Source: Cymbomonas tetramitiformis
Taxonomy: Eukaryota; Chlorophyta; Pyramimonadophyceae; Pyramimonadales; Pyramimonadaceae
Assembly (NCBI GenBank): GCA_001247695.2
Contig: LGRX02031319.1
Coordinates: forward strand, 1 to 42,442
DNA: 42,442 bases
Direction of reading: 5' to 3'
Positions 11,092 through 21,471 of the stretch are shown here, piece by piece. How positions within the stretch are numbered: the stretch's first letter is position 1; each line of letters starts with the position of its first letter. The position numbers were made by a program, and so were the translations under genes. The notes beneath the pieces were generated by a model that saw only the letters and a program-made list of their open reading frames with translations, had not been told where the DNA came from and did not search any database.

Positions 11092-14000
11092 TTAGACAAG
11101 AGCTTGCTCAGCATCTTCTGTCGTGACGCCATCCATTGCGAACTTGCCCATGCTGAAGGTAAACATACCCACTCCAGAAGCTTCTCCTCCTCGCAACATC
11201 CTGGCCCGTGTCAAAGGATTGCGAAACACCATGACCCACATGCATCTTCTGCCAATAGGTCCATGCTCCAAGTGCCCAATCACATGTAAGCGTCCAGCGT
11301 GACACAGCTTACGAAAATATTGTGCCCTGCTTTCTGTCATATCTGTCATGTAGTGCGATGGCACATGAATACAAGCCACCACTCGGCTGGCCAGCACTGC
11401 CAATGGCAACGCAATATCCAGCACTGCGAACCAGGGTGAGGTCACCACCGCGTCACACACCCCATACTTCTCCTTCCAGGCTCGATAATTGCCCGGTTGT
11501 AAAGCATTAAGGGCTTCGTGCCATTTCAACTGCGGGTTCCAATCATTGTTCATAACCTTCAGGTGAGGCCATTCCAGCGACATAACCTTGCCAATGACAC
11601 CTGTGCCAGCCCAAGGATCCCATACCTGTGTGATCTTCTCCCAAGTCACCTCGTGCGCCAAACGTCTGACCTCCTGAGGAACGGTCATCACCAACTCTAA
11701 GCCCCAATCCAGTTGACTGGCAATCTTCACCTGAGCTCTGCTCCATTGCGTCACATCTCCTCTCTTCTGTACTTCCTCGGGGCTCATGGCCTGCACTGTG
11801 GACGTCTTGCGGAGACTTCTCGCGCGAGTGTGCTGTTCTGCACATTTCCTGCTCAAGATGGTACGATGGCCCTCATGCCAGAATCCTGGCATCACTTCTG
11901 TGATCACTCTGCTGAGCTCCTCCTGGTTTCCCCAGGCCACTCTGTCAGGAAGATCCCCCATGCTCCCTTCTTTCCTGAGCATCTGCCGCGATGTCAGCGC
12001 CTGCCATGGGTCTTCACGCCCCGGCTTCACTGCACGATGTGGACCCACGTCGTCTGCAGGCAACAATACCACATCTGAGCCCAGCTTCTCTCTCAGCTGC
12101 AGCTCCATGGCAGCCATCTTGTCGACGATCGACGCGCTCACCTCGGCGGCAGCTGCCACCACGGTTCCACCTAAGCACTTGGGACATTGCCAATCCCCTT
12201 CAGGTACTCCATCCAGCGCTGGATTCAGACACCACGTGTGATAGCCACGGTTACAGGTGTCACACAGCAACATGGCCGCCTCCCCATCCGTCCGCATGCA
12301 CGCCTCACACGCGAGATGCTTGCTGGGGATGGCTGCACTGCAGTCGTACTGATCTTTCACTTGTAGGTGACATGGTGCAATATTTTGCACTGTGCTCTTC
12401 TCCCGCAGCTTCGTGCTGTCCTCCAACACTACCACCCCATCTCTTTGCACCTTGACTATCTTTAGGATGGCTGGCTTGGTGGCCACCTCCATGCCAGAGC
12501 GCGGTTGTTGTCGTATATATACGAAATCGCCTGCCTTGAACTGGTGCGGCTTCGGCTCGTAGCTGCCACTCCTCCTGTGCTCGTACCGTAAGGTGTCGCG
12601 GTGCTGGGCGATCTCCAGGTTGCACCCTGCATGTACCATGAGCCTCTTCACGATGGCGGCTCGCTGTAACAAATCATCAGCCAGTGTCTTCTCCTCCTGC
12701 TTCCCAAAGTCCAACTCGGGTCGAGCACGAAGATCCGGTGGCACCGTGGCTTCCTGAGCGAACAGCAAGGTGAATGGCGCCACTCCAGTCGACTGCTGCC
12801 TAGCCGCGTTGTAGCTGAGCACAAGTGACCAGAGCATCTCATCCCACTCGAAGTCCAGGCCCTTGTCGAGGGCCATCTTCTTGAAGCAAAACTTGAGGGT
12901 GCGTACCACCCGTTCAGTCAAGCCATTGCTCTCTGGGGAACTCGGTGAAGTCACTCTTCGGTCAATGAGACACTGCTTGCATAGAGCAGAGAACTCACCT
13001 TCAAACTCTGTGCCCCCATCCACCAAGCATTCTGCAGGCGCCCCAAACACGGATAGAACATGATTGCGAAATGCGCTGGCGATGGTGGCGGCCTCCTTAT
13101 CGGGGATTGGAACACACACGACGAATCGCGTATAGTGCTCAATCATGACCAAGACGCGTTGGTTCCCAACCTTCGTGATGCGTTTCGTAGGCCAAGCTAA
13201 ATCCAGGGACCAGCGGTACATGAAGGACTTGATTTCCAGCGGCGTGAGACTCGCCTCCTCCCGTGCATAGTGCGTCTTCACCCTCTGGCAAGTCTGGCAC
13301 TGAGTGACCACTGCTCGCACATCCTGTTTCATGCCTGCCCAGTAATGGCGTTGCCACAACAGGTTCAGTGTCCGCCTGATGCCCCAATGGCCGGTCCTCT
13401 CATGGTGCTCACGCACCAGCTGAATCCTGTCACAGGGCTTGGGCACCAGCAGCTCCTTACCACTGACGGTGACCATGTATAACTCGCCCATGAGCTCGTC
13501 CCAATGGTGACGCGCCGCTCTCTTCCTTACCCTGTGGTACTCCTCCTTGGGCACCTCCACTCTTCCTCCGGTCTTGACCCACGCGAGGCATAGCTCGTCC
13601 TCGTGTATATCGGGGTATCTTTCTCGGAGTGACTCCTGGTTGGTTACGCTGGCTAGCATGGCAACCATTCTCGTAGTGTCAGGCAGCTTAGGCAGCCTCA
13701 TCTCTTTCTCCTTTGCCACTGGTGCCCATTCTGGGGCTGAGCTCGTCTCTGCTGGCTTGCCTCCAGGTCTTGAAAAGGCCTGCCGGTGACGTGCCTCATA
13801 GCCCGCGAGCTTCATGGAGGCCATCTTCCACTGTCTGCGACGTGGAACAGCGTCGGCGGTGCCTAGCCCCTGTGTACCTTTCTGCCCTTGGCTGCACATG
13901 CGTTGCAGTCGTTCTTCCCAGTCCTGATGGCTGAGGCGTCGCGCGACTTGCTGGGTGTAGCCGCTGGAACTGGTGATCCACTCTGCTAGTTGTGCACGCA

Positions 14001-16566
14001 CCGGCTCAGCCGCGTCCTCGGAGGTGACAGCCACCTTGGTGGATTTCGCGATAGGGATGGCAACTAGCGTGCCATGCTCCTCCTCCTCACTCTCCTCACT
14101 CTTCGGCAGTTTGGTCGTGCTGACCTCGGCAATCGCATACAATAGCTCCATTGCTCTTCGATCCATAGCAAGGCCAAGCACTCCTGCCAATTCTTCGTCC
14201 TTCATGCCATGCGCCGCGCGCAGCTCACCCGCGCTGTACCCCATGGCAACTGCCTTCTCGTCCAGGTTAACCTCTCTGGTCTCCCCCACTTCATCATCAT
14301 CTCCTTTCCTTACCACTGTGCCTGCGCGAGGCGCGCGAAAAGCACGAGAGTTTTGCGTCGCCAAGATGGTTGGCAATACTCTCATAGGCTCCCCCACGAC
14401 GTTGGCGGTGTAGTGAGGCTTCCTGTCTCCTGTGACAACCCTGCGCGGCTTCCAGCCTCGCTGCAAAATATCGCGCACGTATCTGTCTGGTGGTCTGTCC
14501 ACCCGCTCCATCACCAGATTGAACTGCTGGTTTTGAAACAGGTTGCTCCAATATGCTCGTAGGCGATGCGCGTATGATCCCGCGCGCGCCGCGTCGAAGG
14601 ACACCGGCTGGCCCACCACGCTGTTGATGATGGGAAACACCTCCTTCCTGATCTTCGAGTTCTCCCTGTGTGACAACGGAGAAACGTTCTCTAGCACATA
14701 TGCTGGTGGTCGCTGAGGCTGCAGCTGTTGCAGCGTGGAGAGGACTCGCACTGCCTGGTAGAACAGTCTGCTGTGCCTGCCCTCCAGACCAGCCAGCTTG
14801 CCAGCTGGTGACAGGTCCTGGCATGGATATCCACACACCATGACCCACTGTTCTCCACTCAATGCCCCTGCATGTACAAGGTCAATGAGGCTGGTGTCTT
14901 CGATGTTGCTGGGCAGTTGCTCCAAGTGGGCTGCCTCGGCACGAAACAAGTCAGGATGACGGCGGCTGAGCGCCATGCACCTGGCCCTGGCTACCGTCTG
15001 GCTGGACTTCGAGATGTCCTGGTAGAGGTACTTGTTGACCTTAACTCCGCAGCGCAAGAGCATCTCTAGTCCAGCACACAGGCCCCCACACGGCTCGTAG
15101 CAGACCACGCCCTCTTCTCTGGCTTCCCGGAAGAAGCTCTTGTCAATCACTCTCGTGTCGATCTTTTTCGGCACTTTGAGCTTGCCACCCTCCATGGTCT
15201 CGTCGCCGTATATCGCCGGTGAGCCTCCAGAATGCATACCCCTGATTGGCCGGACCTGGCTGAGGGCATCCCAGGCGACTCGAGTCAACCTGCCCGAGCA
15301 CCTGGCCACTTCCGGGTGGTCCGTGTCAAACATGGCCCCCTTGTTACACTCCAGCTCTTCTTGGTAGTGCAAGTCAAACAGTCGATGGACTGCGCTGGTC
15401 CCCAGCTGCTCCCTGACCATGTTCTCGCAGTAGTTGGCCACCTGGGCTTCTGGGCTTACTTCGGGACCAAGTGGTGGCTCCCTGGTCACTTCCAAGCAAA
15501 TGATGTCTGTGAAGCAGCGCGTTAGCCTCTCGGCACGCCCCGCTTCCCTGGCTCGGTCCCCTTCACGGTCCAAACGGGCACCAGTCTCGTCTGCGGTGCT
15601 GGGCAGTGGGTACCTGGATGGCACATCCGCGTTCTCATTCTTCGGGCCTGGTCGGTACTGGACCGTGAACTCAAACTCCTGGAGGCTGATGGCCCAGCGT
15701 AGGTGTTGACCCTGTAGGTCCCCCTTCTCCATGAGTGTTGTGAGCGGCGAATGGTCGGTAATCAGCGTGAAGTGGATCCCGTGCAGGTACTGTCGTAATG
15801 TGCGGATTGCCCACACCACTGCCAGCATCTCACCCTGGAAGCTCGCGTACTGTCTCTCGGTCTTCGACAGCGAGCGGCTGATGACCACACAGATGTGCTC
15901 TACGCCATTCTCGTCCTTCTGACCCAGCACTGCGCCAATGCCATGGTTGCTCCAGTCCGTGTAGAGGAAGATGGGCTTGCTGTAATCAATGGGCTTCAAA
16001 CATCTCCCCGAACATAGGGCGTCCTTCAATGCCTGCAATGCCTGGTCCTGATCCTTCCCCCAAGCTTCCTTGACATCCAACACTTCCTTTCTGAGCAAGT
16101 CGTTCAATGGTCGTGCCATCTCTGAGTAGTTGGGTCCCATGGGTTCCCCCACCAGACCTTTGTAATAGTTCATGAGTCCAAGGATGGAGCGTACTCCAGT
16201 TTTATCCTCGGGCTTGGGCAGCTCTTGGATGGCCTTGCACTTGATGTCCTGCGCGCCAATGGTGTTATAGCCGATGCGGTAGCCCAAGAAGTCCACCGTG
16301 GCTGACCCGAAGGTCGACTTGCCCGAATGCAGACGTATCCCTGCATCCCCCAAAGTGCGAAGCACGGCTTCCACATCCTTGATGTGCTGCTCAGCGGTGT
16401 CTGAGTATATGCACACGTCATCGACGTACGCCACCGTGCAGTGTTGCAGGTGACGTAACTCGTAGTCCATGATCCTGATGAAGGCTGCGGTCGCTTCAGC
16501 TGCTCCAAACGGCATGGATGTGTAGCGATAAAGCTGGTTGCCCCACCAGAACGCTGTCTTGTAACG
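11092..16566 (-). CDS. Ty3/gypsy polyprotein with DNMT3-like methyltransferase, PHD finger and second methyltransferase-like domain
   Basis: The frame stays open up to 16845, but the first ~93 codons belong to the neighbouring element. Retrotransposon homology begins at KTAFWWGNQLYRYTSMPFG. Residues below are counted from 16845. RT palm: catalytic YVDD at ~140. RNase H: FLYTDWSNHGIGAVLG at ~295. Cytosine-C5 methyltransferase at ~575-905: motif I EPCGGLCAGLEML, motif IV PCQ at ~675, motif VI ENV at ~717, a DNMT3/DRM-like RLRAYWSNL near 765, and a C-terminal LGLAMD motif. Integrase: an H-H-C-C finger (~1140-1180), then D (WSLDLA), D (LVDGGTEF) and E (SPESNGLTERV), followed by an SH3-like tail (FVYIRQQPRSG). 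PHD finger at ~1510-1560 (CDTCNRGYHTWCLNP). C-terminal methyltransferase-like fold: DPWAGTGVIGK at ~1740 and TSPWF at ~1800. The 5-methylcytosine activity is inferred from intact motifs. The last domain's activity is uncertain because TSPWF departs from the usual PPY/F/W. Confidence 0.9.
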   Translation of the reverse strand, partial: RYKTAFWWGNQLYRYTSMPFGAAEATAAFIRIMDYELRHLQHCTVAYVDDVCIYSDTAEQHIKDVEAVLRTLGDAGIRLHSGKSTFGSATVDFLGYRIGYNTIGAQDIKCKAIQELPKPEDKTGVRSILGLMNYYKGLVGEPMGPNYSEMARPLNDLLRKEVLDVKEAWGKDQDQALQALKDALCSGRCLKPIDYSKPIFLYTDWSNHGIGAVLGQKDENGVEHICVVISRSLSKTERQYASFQGEMLAVVWAIRTLRQYLHGIHFTLITDHSPLTTLMEKGDLQGQHLRWAISLQEFEFTVQYRPGPKNENADVPSRYPLPSTADETGARLDREGDRAREAGRAERLTRCFTDIICLEVTREPPLGPEVSPEAQVANYCENMVREQLGTSAVHRLFDLHYQEELECNKGAMFDTDHPEVARCSGRLTRVAWDALSQVRPIRGMHSGGSPAIYGDETMEGGKLKVPKKIDTRVIDKSFFREAREEGVVCYEPCGGLCAGLEMLLRCGVKVNKYLYQDISKSSQTVARARCMALSRRHPDLFRAEAAHLEQLPSNIEDTSLIDLVHAGALSGEQWVMVCGYPCQDLSPAGKLAGLEGRHSRLFYQAVRVLSTLQQLQPQRPPAYVLENVSPLSHRENSKIRKEVFPIINSVVGQPVSFDAARAGSYAHRLRAYWSNLFQNQQFNLVMERVDRPPDRYVRDILQRGWKPRRVVTGDRKPHYTANVVGEPMRVLPTILATQNSRAFRAPRAGTVVRKGDDDEVGETREVNLDEKAVAMGYSAGELRAAHGMKDEELAGVLGLAMDRRAMELLYAIAEVSTTKLPKSEESEEEEHGTLVAIPIAKSTKVAVTSEDAAEPVRAQLAEWITSSSGYTQQVARRLSHQDWEERLQRMCSQGQKGTQGLGTADAVPRRRQWKMASMKLAGYEARHRQAFSRPGGKPAETSSAPEWAPVAKEKEMRLPKLPDTTRMVAMLASVTNQESLRERYPDIHEDELCLAWVKTGGRVEVPKEEYHRVRKRAARHHWDELMGELYMVTVSGKELLVPKPCDRIQLVREHHERTGHWGIRRTLNLLWQRHYWAGMKQDVRAVVTQCQTCQRVKTHYAREEASLTPLEIKSFMYRWSLDLAWPTKRITKVGNQRVLVMIEHYTRFVVCVPIPDKEAATIASAFRNHVLSVFGAPAECLVDGGTEFEGEFSALCKQCLIDRRVTSPSSPESNGLTERVVRTLKFCFKKMALDKGLDFEWDEMLWSLVLSYNAARQQSTGVAPFTLLFAQEATVPPDLRARPELDFGKQEEKTLADDLLQRAAIVKRLMVHAGCNLEIAQHRDTLRYEHRRSGSYEPKPHQFKAGDFVYIRQQPRSGMEVATKPAILKIVKVQRDGVVVLEDSTKLREKSTVQNIAPCHLQVKDQYDCSAAIPSKHLACEACMRTDGEAAMLLCDTCNRGYHTWCLNPALDGVPEGDWQCPKCLGGTVVAAAAEVSASIVDKMAAMELQLREKLGSDVVLLPADDVGPHRAVKPGREDPWQALTSRQMLRKEGSMGDLPDRVAWGNQEELSRVITEVMPGFWHEGHRTILSRKCAEQHTRARSLRKTSTVQAMSPEEVQKRGDVTQWSRAQVKIASQLDWGLELVMTVPQEVRRLAHEVTWEKITQVWDPWAGTGVIGKVMSLEWPHLKVMNNDWNPQLKWHEALNALQPGNYRAWKEKYGVCDAVVTSPWFAVLDIALPLAVLASRVVACIHVPSHYMTDMTESRAQYFRKLCHAGRLHVIGHLEHGPIGRRCMWVMVFRNPLTRARMLRGGEASGVGMFTFSMGKFAMDGVTTEDAEQALV

Positions 16567-16597
16567 ACCATATCGCAAAAATGAGACACGCGGGCGT
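16563..16597 (+). repeat. Left candidate terminal inverted repeat of outer element
   Basis: The 35-bp stretch starts AACGACCATATCGC and ends ATGAGACACGCGGGCGT. It matches the reverse complement of 39303-39337 at 33 of 35 positions. It sits exactly where the retrotransposon A reading frame becomes recognisable. I could not find a convincing target-site duplication outside it. Confidence 0.6.
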
Positions 16598-17371
16598 AAA
16601 TGAGAAAAAAATGAGAAAGCATTAAATTGTCTGCCAAATTGGTTTTTGTGGTTCTGAATGACAAATATTAGGGTTAATTTGAATAGTCCTTGAAGGAATT
16701 TCGAAAAATCTGGTTTTTGACTCTTCAAAGTAGCCACGCGAGTCACGCGGGCGGCAAGAAAACGGGAAAGGTGGAAGTATCGTGTAAGGTGTGGAAAGTT
16801 ATGATTTTGCCTTATGTTTGTGAACGAAATGTTAGATTTTTGCACTATTAGAATATGTAATATTTTGACATTTCCGAAAATGCAACTATTTGCTTACATG
16901 GGAGAGATCCAGCAGATTTATGGCCCATTTTAGGGTGTTTGGAGGGTCACGTACTAAAATTCTTCTCATCGGGCGAAAGTGAGCAGCAAAGGAGATATTT
17001 TCAAAAGCTATTGTGCTGGAAAAGTTGTTCGGGAGTGAAACCAACCAGGGGTGATGCTCCCTCAGGCTTCATGTGACCCAACATGGGCATTCAGCGGGTA
17101 AATTTGCCCTGAACAGGCTATTCCAGCACGATTCTCGGCAGCTAAGAAGACCGGTTAACTGTATTATTTCGCGGGAAACATTAAAATACGTCAGAGGCAA
17201 AATATCCCGCGGCAGGTGTTCCTACAGGTGTGCTGCACATGGATATATCGGGGCGTCCAAGGTTCAGGGTTTTAGGGTATATGTTGGAGGAGTCGTAACC
17301 GGAGGTCGTTTGCACACACCTGCGTTCGTGACATAGAACCACAACCCGCACCTTAGACTACCTACACCAGT
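16598..17371. other. Left subterminal non-coding region of outer element
   Basis: AT-rich sequence without credible genes. It contains direct repeats of AAATGAG close to the end and a GC-rich patch around 16735-16760 (CACGCGAGTCACGCGGGCGG) resembling the terminal CACGCGGG motif. It probably holds end-recognition sequence and the promoter of the next ORF. Confidence 0.4.
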
Positions 17372-17872
17372 ATGGCCAATATTGGAATATTGCAGTATTG
17401 GATATGGCCTTTCGATACTTTTACGTTTCGCGACTGCCAGTTACAACAAGCCCAATGGGTTCCTGAAGACCCTTTAATTCTCCGCTTGTGGCAGCAAGCG
17501 CGGGAACAAGCAGACGAAGACTGGGAGGACTTCGGGCAACATGCAGTTAATCTCAGGACCTATCACTGGTGGAGTTTTTGGCCGATGTACGTCCACGGCC
17601 GTAGATCCAGCGAAAGGTTCGGTGTGAGGCATCTCGTGTACTGGTATGAGGGCGGGTGGATCTACCACCGATACTCAGATTTGGAGTGGCGGGCCTGGCG
17701 AAATAGAAACCGCTACAGCGAAACAACGCACGGTGCCCTGACAGAGCTGGAAAGCGATCTGCTGCAAGAAGATGATAGGAGATGCGCAGTTTGCGGGCGT
17801 ATGTTAAGAACCTGCACCCTGGCGCGCATATTTGATGCTAGCGCGTGCAATGAGGAGACGTATGCTTGGTAG
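17372..17872 (+). CDS. Hypothetical tryptophan-rich protein, 166 aa
   Basis: This is the only sizeable plus-strand frame near the left end of the outer element. It starts at ATG 17372 and is unusually rich in Trp, Tyr and Arg (for example YHWWSFWPMYVHGRRSSERF). A C-terminal CAVCGRMLRTC could bind a metal. I recognise no family. A canonical AATAAA lies at 17902-17907, 30 bp after the stop, which supports a real transcript. As the gene next to the element end it could be an accessory protein, but no function can be assigned. Confidence 0.45.
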   Translation: MANIGILQYWIWPFDTFTFRDCQLQQAQWVPEDPLILRLWQQAREQADEDWEDFGQHAVNLRTYHWWSFWPMYVHGRRSSERFGVRHLVYWYEGGWIYHRYSDLEWRAWRNRNRYSETTHGALTELESDLLQEDDRRCAVCGRMLRTCTLARIFDASACNEETYAW

Positions 17873-17901
17873 CTAACACTTATGTCACGTGACTGTACAC
17901 A

Positions 17902-17907
17902 AATAAA
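17902..17907 (+). promoter_or_regulatory. Candidate polyadenylation signal AATAAA
   Basis: AATAAA 30 bp downstream of the stop codon of the 166-aa ORF. Confidence 0.4.
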
Positions 17908-18009
17908 CCGTATATTTACATGTATGAAAAACAATAAGTTTCACGCCGTGTGGCCATTGTAATCTAGTGTGCGTGCCACGAGGAATGAATGAGGCTGTGT
18001 TGCTTACCT

Positions 18010-21000
18010 TCACCTGTCCAACGCCTCGGAGGCCAAGTTTTCCCTGGCCACCTTCAGAAGTTCTGCCTTTTCAGGTCCTCCTGGAACTCCGCCGACAGCA
18101 GGTTTGCCAGGAGGTTCGTCCCAGCAAGTCAGGATCTCACTCGCATCGAAGTCGTACCAACCTGTCACTTTCGGAGCGGCTCTCCGGAAGGCGTTCTCCG
18201 CGAACAAGCTGTTCAAGTCAGAGAAGGTTTTGCTTGTTCTCCTCGTTCTCGGCATAAGCAGAGGCGCACATGGAAGCCAAAACCCCCACTTCACTCTGTT
18301 CGTGTTCAGATCCACCTCCAAGACCTCCACGAAATGCATGGGCATGGACACGGCGTTGTTCCCAGGCATGCGGATAGTAAAGCTGCAGCCGTCGTTGCCC
18401 GCGGCCACCGTAACTGCGAAACTTTTGCCCGCACTCTTCGCCAGCATGTCGATGGTGTAGTCCGTAGGAAGGTTACGGTAGGCCAACGGTATGTCGTCGT
18501 CCGGGTCGTCCGAGTCGTCCTCGTCGTCCTCGTCGTCCTCGTCCATCGAGACGCCTGCGAACTGTCCAGTGGCCGCCTCCGGGCGATGCGCGTTCTCCAC
18601 CTGCTCCGCAATCTGATTTGCATCCTCGAAAAAGCAATCGTCGTCAGGAGCGAAGCTGTCCGTTATAAGGGCGCCTGTCGGACCGATCACAGAGGCCGCT
18701 CGGAATAGCACTCGTCCCTTTTCACGACCCCGCGCTTGTCGAGACTTCCCGGGTGGAGACTTGCTCCCTGGGGACGCCTTTGCCAATGGCGAACTGCGTG
18801 CACGCTTGTCGCTTGGAGCTCGTGCTTGATCTCCCTGTGGCGCTGCAGGAGCAGGGCATCCTCGGCCACCTGCGCCTGGCCCTCGTGCTGCCGGTGCCTG
18901 TGGTCGAGTAGGCATAGCTTCGTTGGTTTGCGGGCCTCGCGCAGCAGCTCCTTCTCGTCTTGCCTGTGTAGTGGCTGTTACAGCCTCGAGTGATGGCGCC
19001 GCCCGCGCAGCTCCGCCGGCTTCGGAAGTTCTTGCAGGCAAGGCCTGCTCCGTACCCGGCGACGCTTCCTCCCCGGTTTCCTCACCTGTCGTCGCTCGGC
19101 TTTTTTTCGAAGGACTCTGAGTTGTTCGTGGTGGGCCTTTCGGGCGACATCCGTCGCTTCAAATAAGGCCTTCGCCAACGGCTCCTTGAGTGGGCGTTCA
19201 GGAAGTTCAACTCCCAGGTGGTGCAACGCTGCTTTACACTCGGCCACCGTGTACCTGCAATGGCAGCCGACGCGTAAGACATACAGCTAAGACTCAGGTA
19301 GGCATAATACTTGCAAGACCTAACAATGAAATCGAGGTGCTCGCAACCGACCAACGGGACGAACCAAAAATCGACGGACTCGACGTCCCTCGCTTTCTCC
19401 ACGCACTTGCGCACGATCTCTTGTGGAGGTTTCCGCGGAAGGTCCTTGCTTAACACGTTGCGACCATCGGATAACACTTCGAACTGTTCGGGCATCGTCC
19501 GTTCTGGCACCTCCTCCTGCACTGGCTTCTTGTGCCAGGCGTTCTCGTAAAGCTCCTTCAAATCCACAGGAGCCTGTGGGGTCGGCTTCGGTCCAGCCCA
19601 GACATCGTAGTCCTCGGCGGTCTTGGGCAAGGGAAAGTACCCGAGCAACGTGTCCAGCGTGTCACTTGGAATACGGTAGAGGATGTAGTCGCACATGCGA
19701 CTGAAAGCAGTGCGAGTTTCCCTCTCTTCCTTCGGGTCTAGCGGCTTCACCCCTTCTAACGTGGGGCTGCTGTCGAAAGCTGGGTAAGTTTTCATTACCT
19801 CCAGTCCCTTACGGAGATCCTCATCCACTCCGTCAGGCATGTGGTTTGCGTATTGTTCTCCAAACTTGTACTTCAGGCGTGTAACACCATCCACGTCCTT
19901 CTCGAAGTGCATCAGGTGTGTACGCCTGACTTTCCCAGAATAGCCTTCAAACTTTGGGTTTATGTGCGGCTCCAGCCAAGCCTTGAAGTCCAACTGTTGG
20001 CCTTGTACGTCCGTGATTTTGGTGAACTTCTTCACTGGCCAGCTTCGTAACCAGGCAATCCACGATTCCAGCGTCAACAGCCACACTCCAGATTTGCGCG
20101 CGTCTTTCCCAAATATGAACATCTTGATGAGTCCAAACCAACCGTCGCAGTCGTTATGGGTGTGCGCGACCATCAGACGGTGGAAGACAACCACGTTGTA
20201 AATATTGTAGTGCACCAACAACGCACAAAACGCGAACGTGTTCTTGTTCGAGTTTTCTGAGCCACCATCCAGCTGCAAATGAAGCTCCTTCCGGAAGTAG
20301 CGCTTGCCCGCGCGACCTTGTGCGGTGTAGTGCAACAAGTTCCACAGTGTCGCGAGCAGCATGTTTGCACCCTTAGCCCCGCTCCAAGGGAGCCCAACGG
20401 AAAATAGAAGCAACGAGCCATGAAGTATCGTGAGCTGCAGGTGTAGGTTAAAGAAATGCTGTTTCTTCTCGCTGATGCCCTTAACTTGATGCGGGGCATG
20501 CGGAACAACCGTGTTCTGATTTGCCGCTCCGTCCGCCGCTATGGAGTCGATCCGACCGTCAGGGTCAGAACCCTCCTTCCGCCTGAGGTCATAACACGTG
20601 CGTTGCAACCTGTGAATGTAGTCGTGACGCGCGAAACGAGCAGAATAGGCGTCCCAGCGTGCAGGTTCGCGACCCTGTTGTCCAAGAAGCTGAGCCCTCT
20701 CTGCACCCAGATCGTCACATGTCGTGCAGATTCCGGACACCTCCACCTTCGCCCTTACCGTTATGTCTCGAGCCTTGAGCAGGTTTTCCACGTATATTTT
20801 GAAGGTTTCAGCACATACTGCCCACTGGTCCTCTGTGTCGAACTTATACAAGTCGTACTGCACACCATAATCGATGGGTGGAATTTGGCGCGCACCACTT
20901 ACCGGCATCCTCTGTGGTGCTCCTTTCAACATATTCGAATCCGCCCACTCGCGGAACACCTCCTCGTGGTAGGAAATCGTCGTCACCACCGCCTTCGCCA

Positions 21001-21400
21001 CAGGGAATGCAGTTGTTGCCGGTAGTTCCCCCTTCTCTTCAAGGATAAGTGCCTTATATCGCTGGTACGAGCTCCTGGGGAGCGCCCACCCTGTTCTGAA
21101 CGCCTCCTCGCAGATCTCCTTTTCGAAAAGCTTCAGGGTGCCAATAACACGCTCTCCAGACTCGCGCTTCACGATCGCTTTGCGCATAGTTGCCATAATG
21201 TAAGACTTGAACTCAGTTTGGCCCATGCGCTCCTTATGGTCCATATTGCCCTTGAATGTGCTGAACAAGAAACTGCAGTTCCGATCGCACCCACAGCTGA
21301 AACCGCCCTCGCATAGTCCGGGAATATTGGACTGTGCAATTTGAAGAGTCTTCTGCTTTGACAATCTCCTGCCGCTGGAGTTGCTGCTATTGCTGCTCAT
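18010..21400 (-). CDS. DUF7869-like, transposase-like protein, 1094 aa, three exons
   Basis: Exons are 21400-19320, 19254-19086 and 19044-18010. Their sum is 3285 nt, divisible by three. Intron 1 (65 nt) has clear GT-AG borders. Intron 2 would be only 41 nt and could instead be a frameshift. The N-terminus has a Cys-rich motif (CEGGFSCGCDRNCSF). The core shows three acidic/His motifs in the order seen in DUF7869 proteins of plants, algae and animals: an Asp in SIAADGAANQNT, then LQLDGGSENSNKNTFAFCAL, then MVAHTHNDCDGWFGLIK. The pattern looks like an RNase H-type nuclease core, hence transposase-like; that role is inference. Exon 3 is Ala/Pro-rich and then strongly acidic (about 495 nt from its start), followed by a conserved-looking tail ending FDASEILTCWDEPPG. 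A possible donor (GACAG/GTGAAG) overlaps the stop, so a further exon cannot be excluded. It is transcribed divergently from the coiled-coil gene, with the palindromic array between them. Confidence 0.75.
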
Positions 21401-21471
21401 CTTGCGAGACGCGTACCGTTGTTATGCTGTTTCATATTTGAACGCTTACCTGATTTGAGGGTCCTTGTTTC

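Larger units (their letters stand above)
10846..16566 (-). mobile_element. Ty3/gypsy retrotransposon A, 5'-truncated
   Basis: This minus-strand element is recognised from domain order: reverse transcriptase, RNase H, then integrase after both (Ty3/gypsy order), with extra domains added. It lacks its 5' LTR, primer-binding site, gag, protease and the first part of RT. The break at about 16566 coincides with the left inverted end of the large DNA element, suggesting that the later insertion removed or displaced the 5' half. About 1825 codons remain open without a stop or frameshift, so the copy was intact until recently. Confidence 0.85.

Noticed and set aside
14297..14848. 183-codon minus-strand frame inside the methyltransferase region
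   Set aside because: It is an alternative frame of the polyprotein, without family features, in GC-rich coding DNA.
16567..16845. N-terminal 93 codons continuous with the retrotransposon polyprotein
   Set aside because: They lie inside the left end of the outer element, are AT-rich and have no RT similarity. The open frame is accidental read-through.
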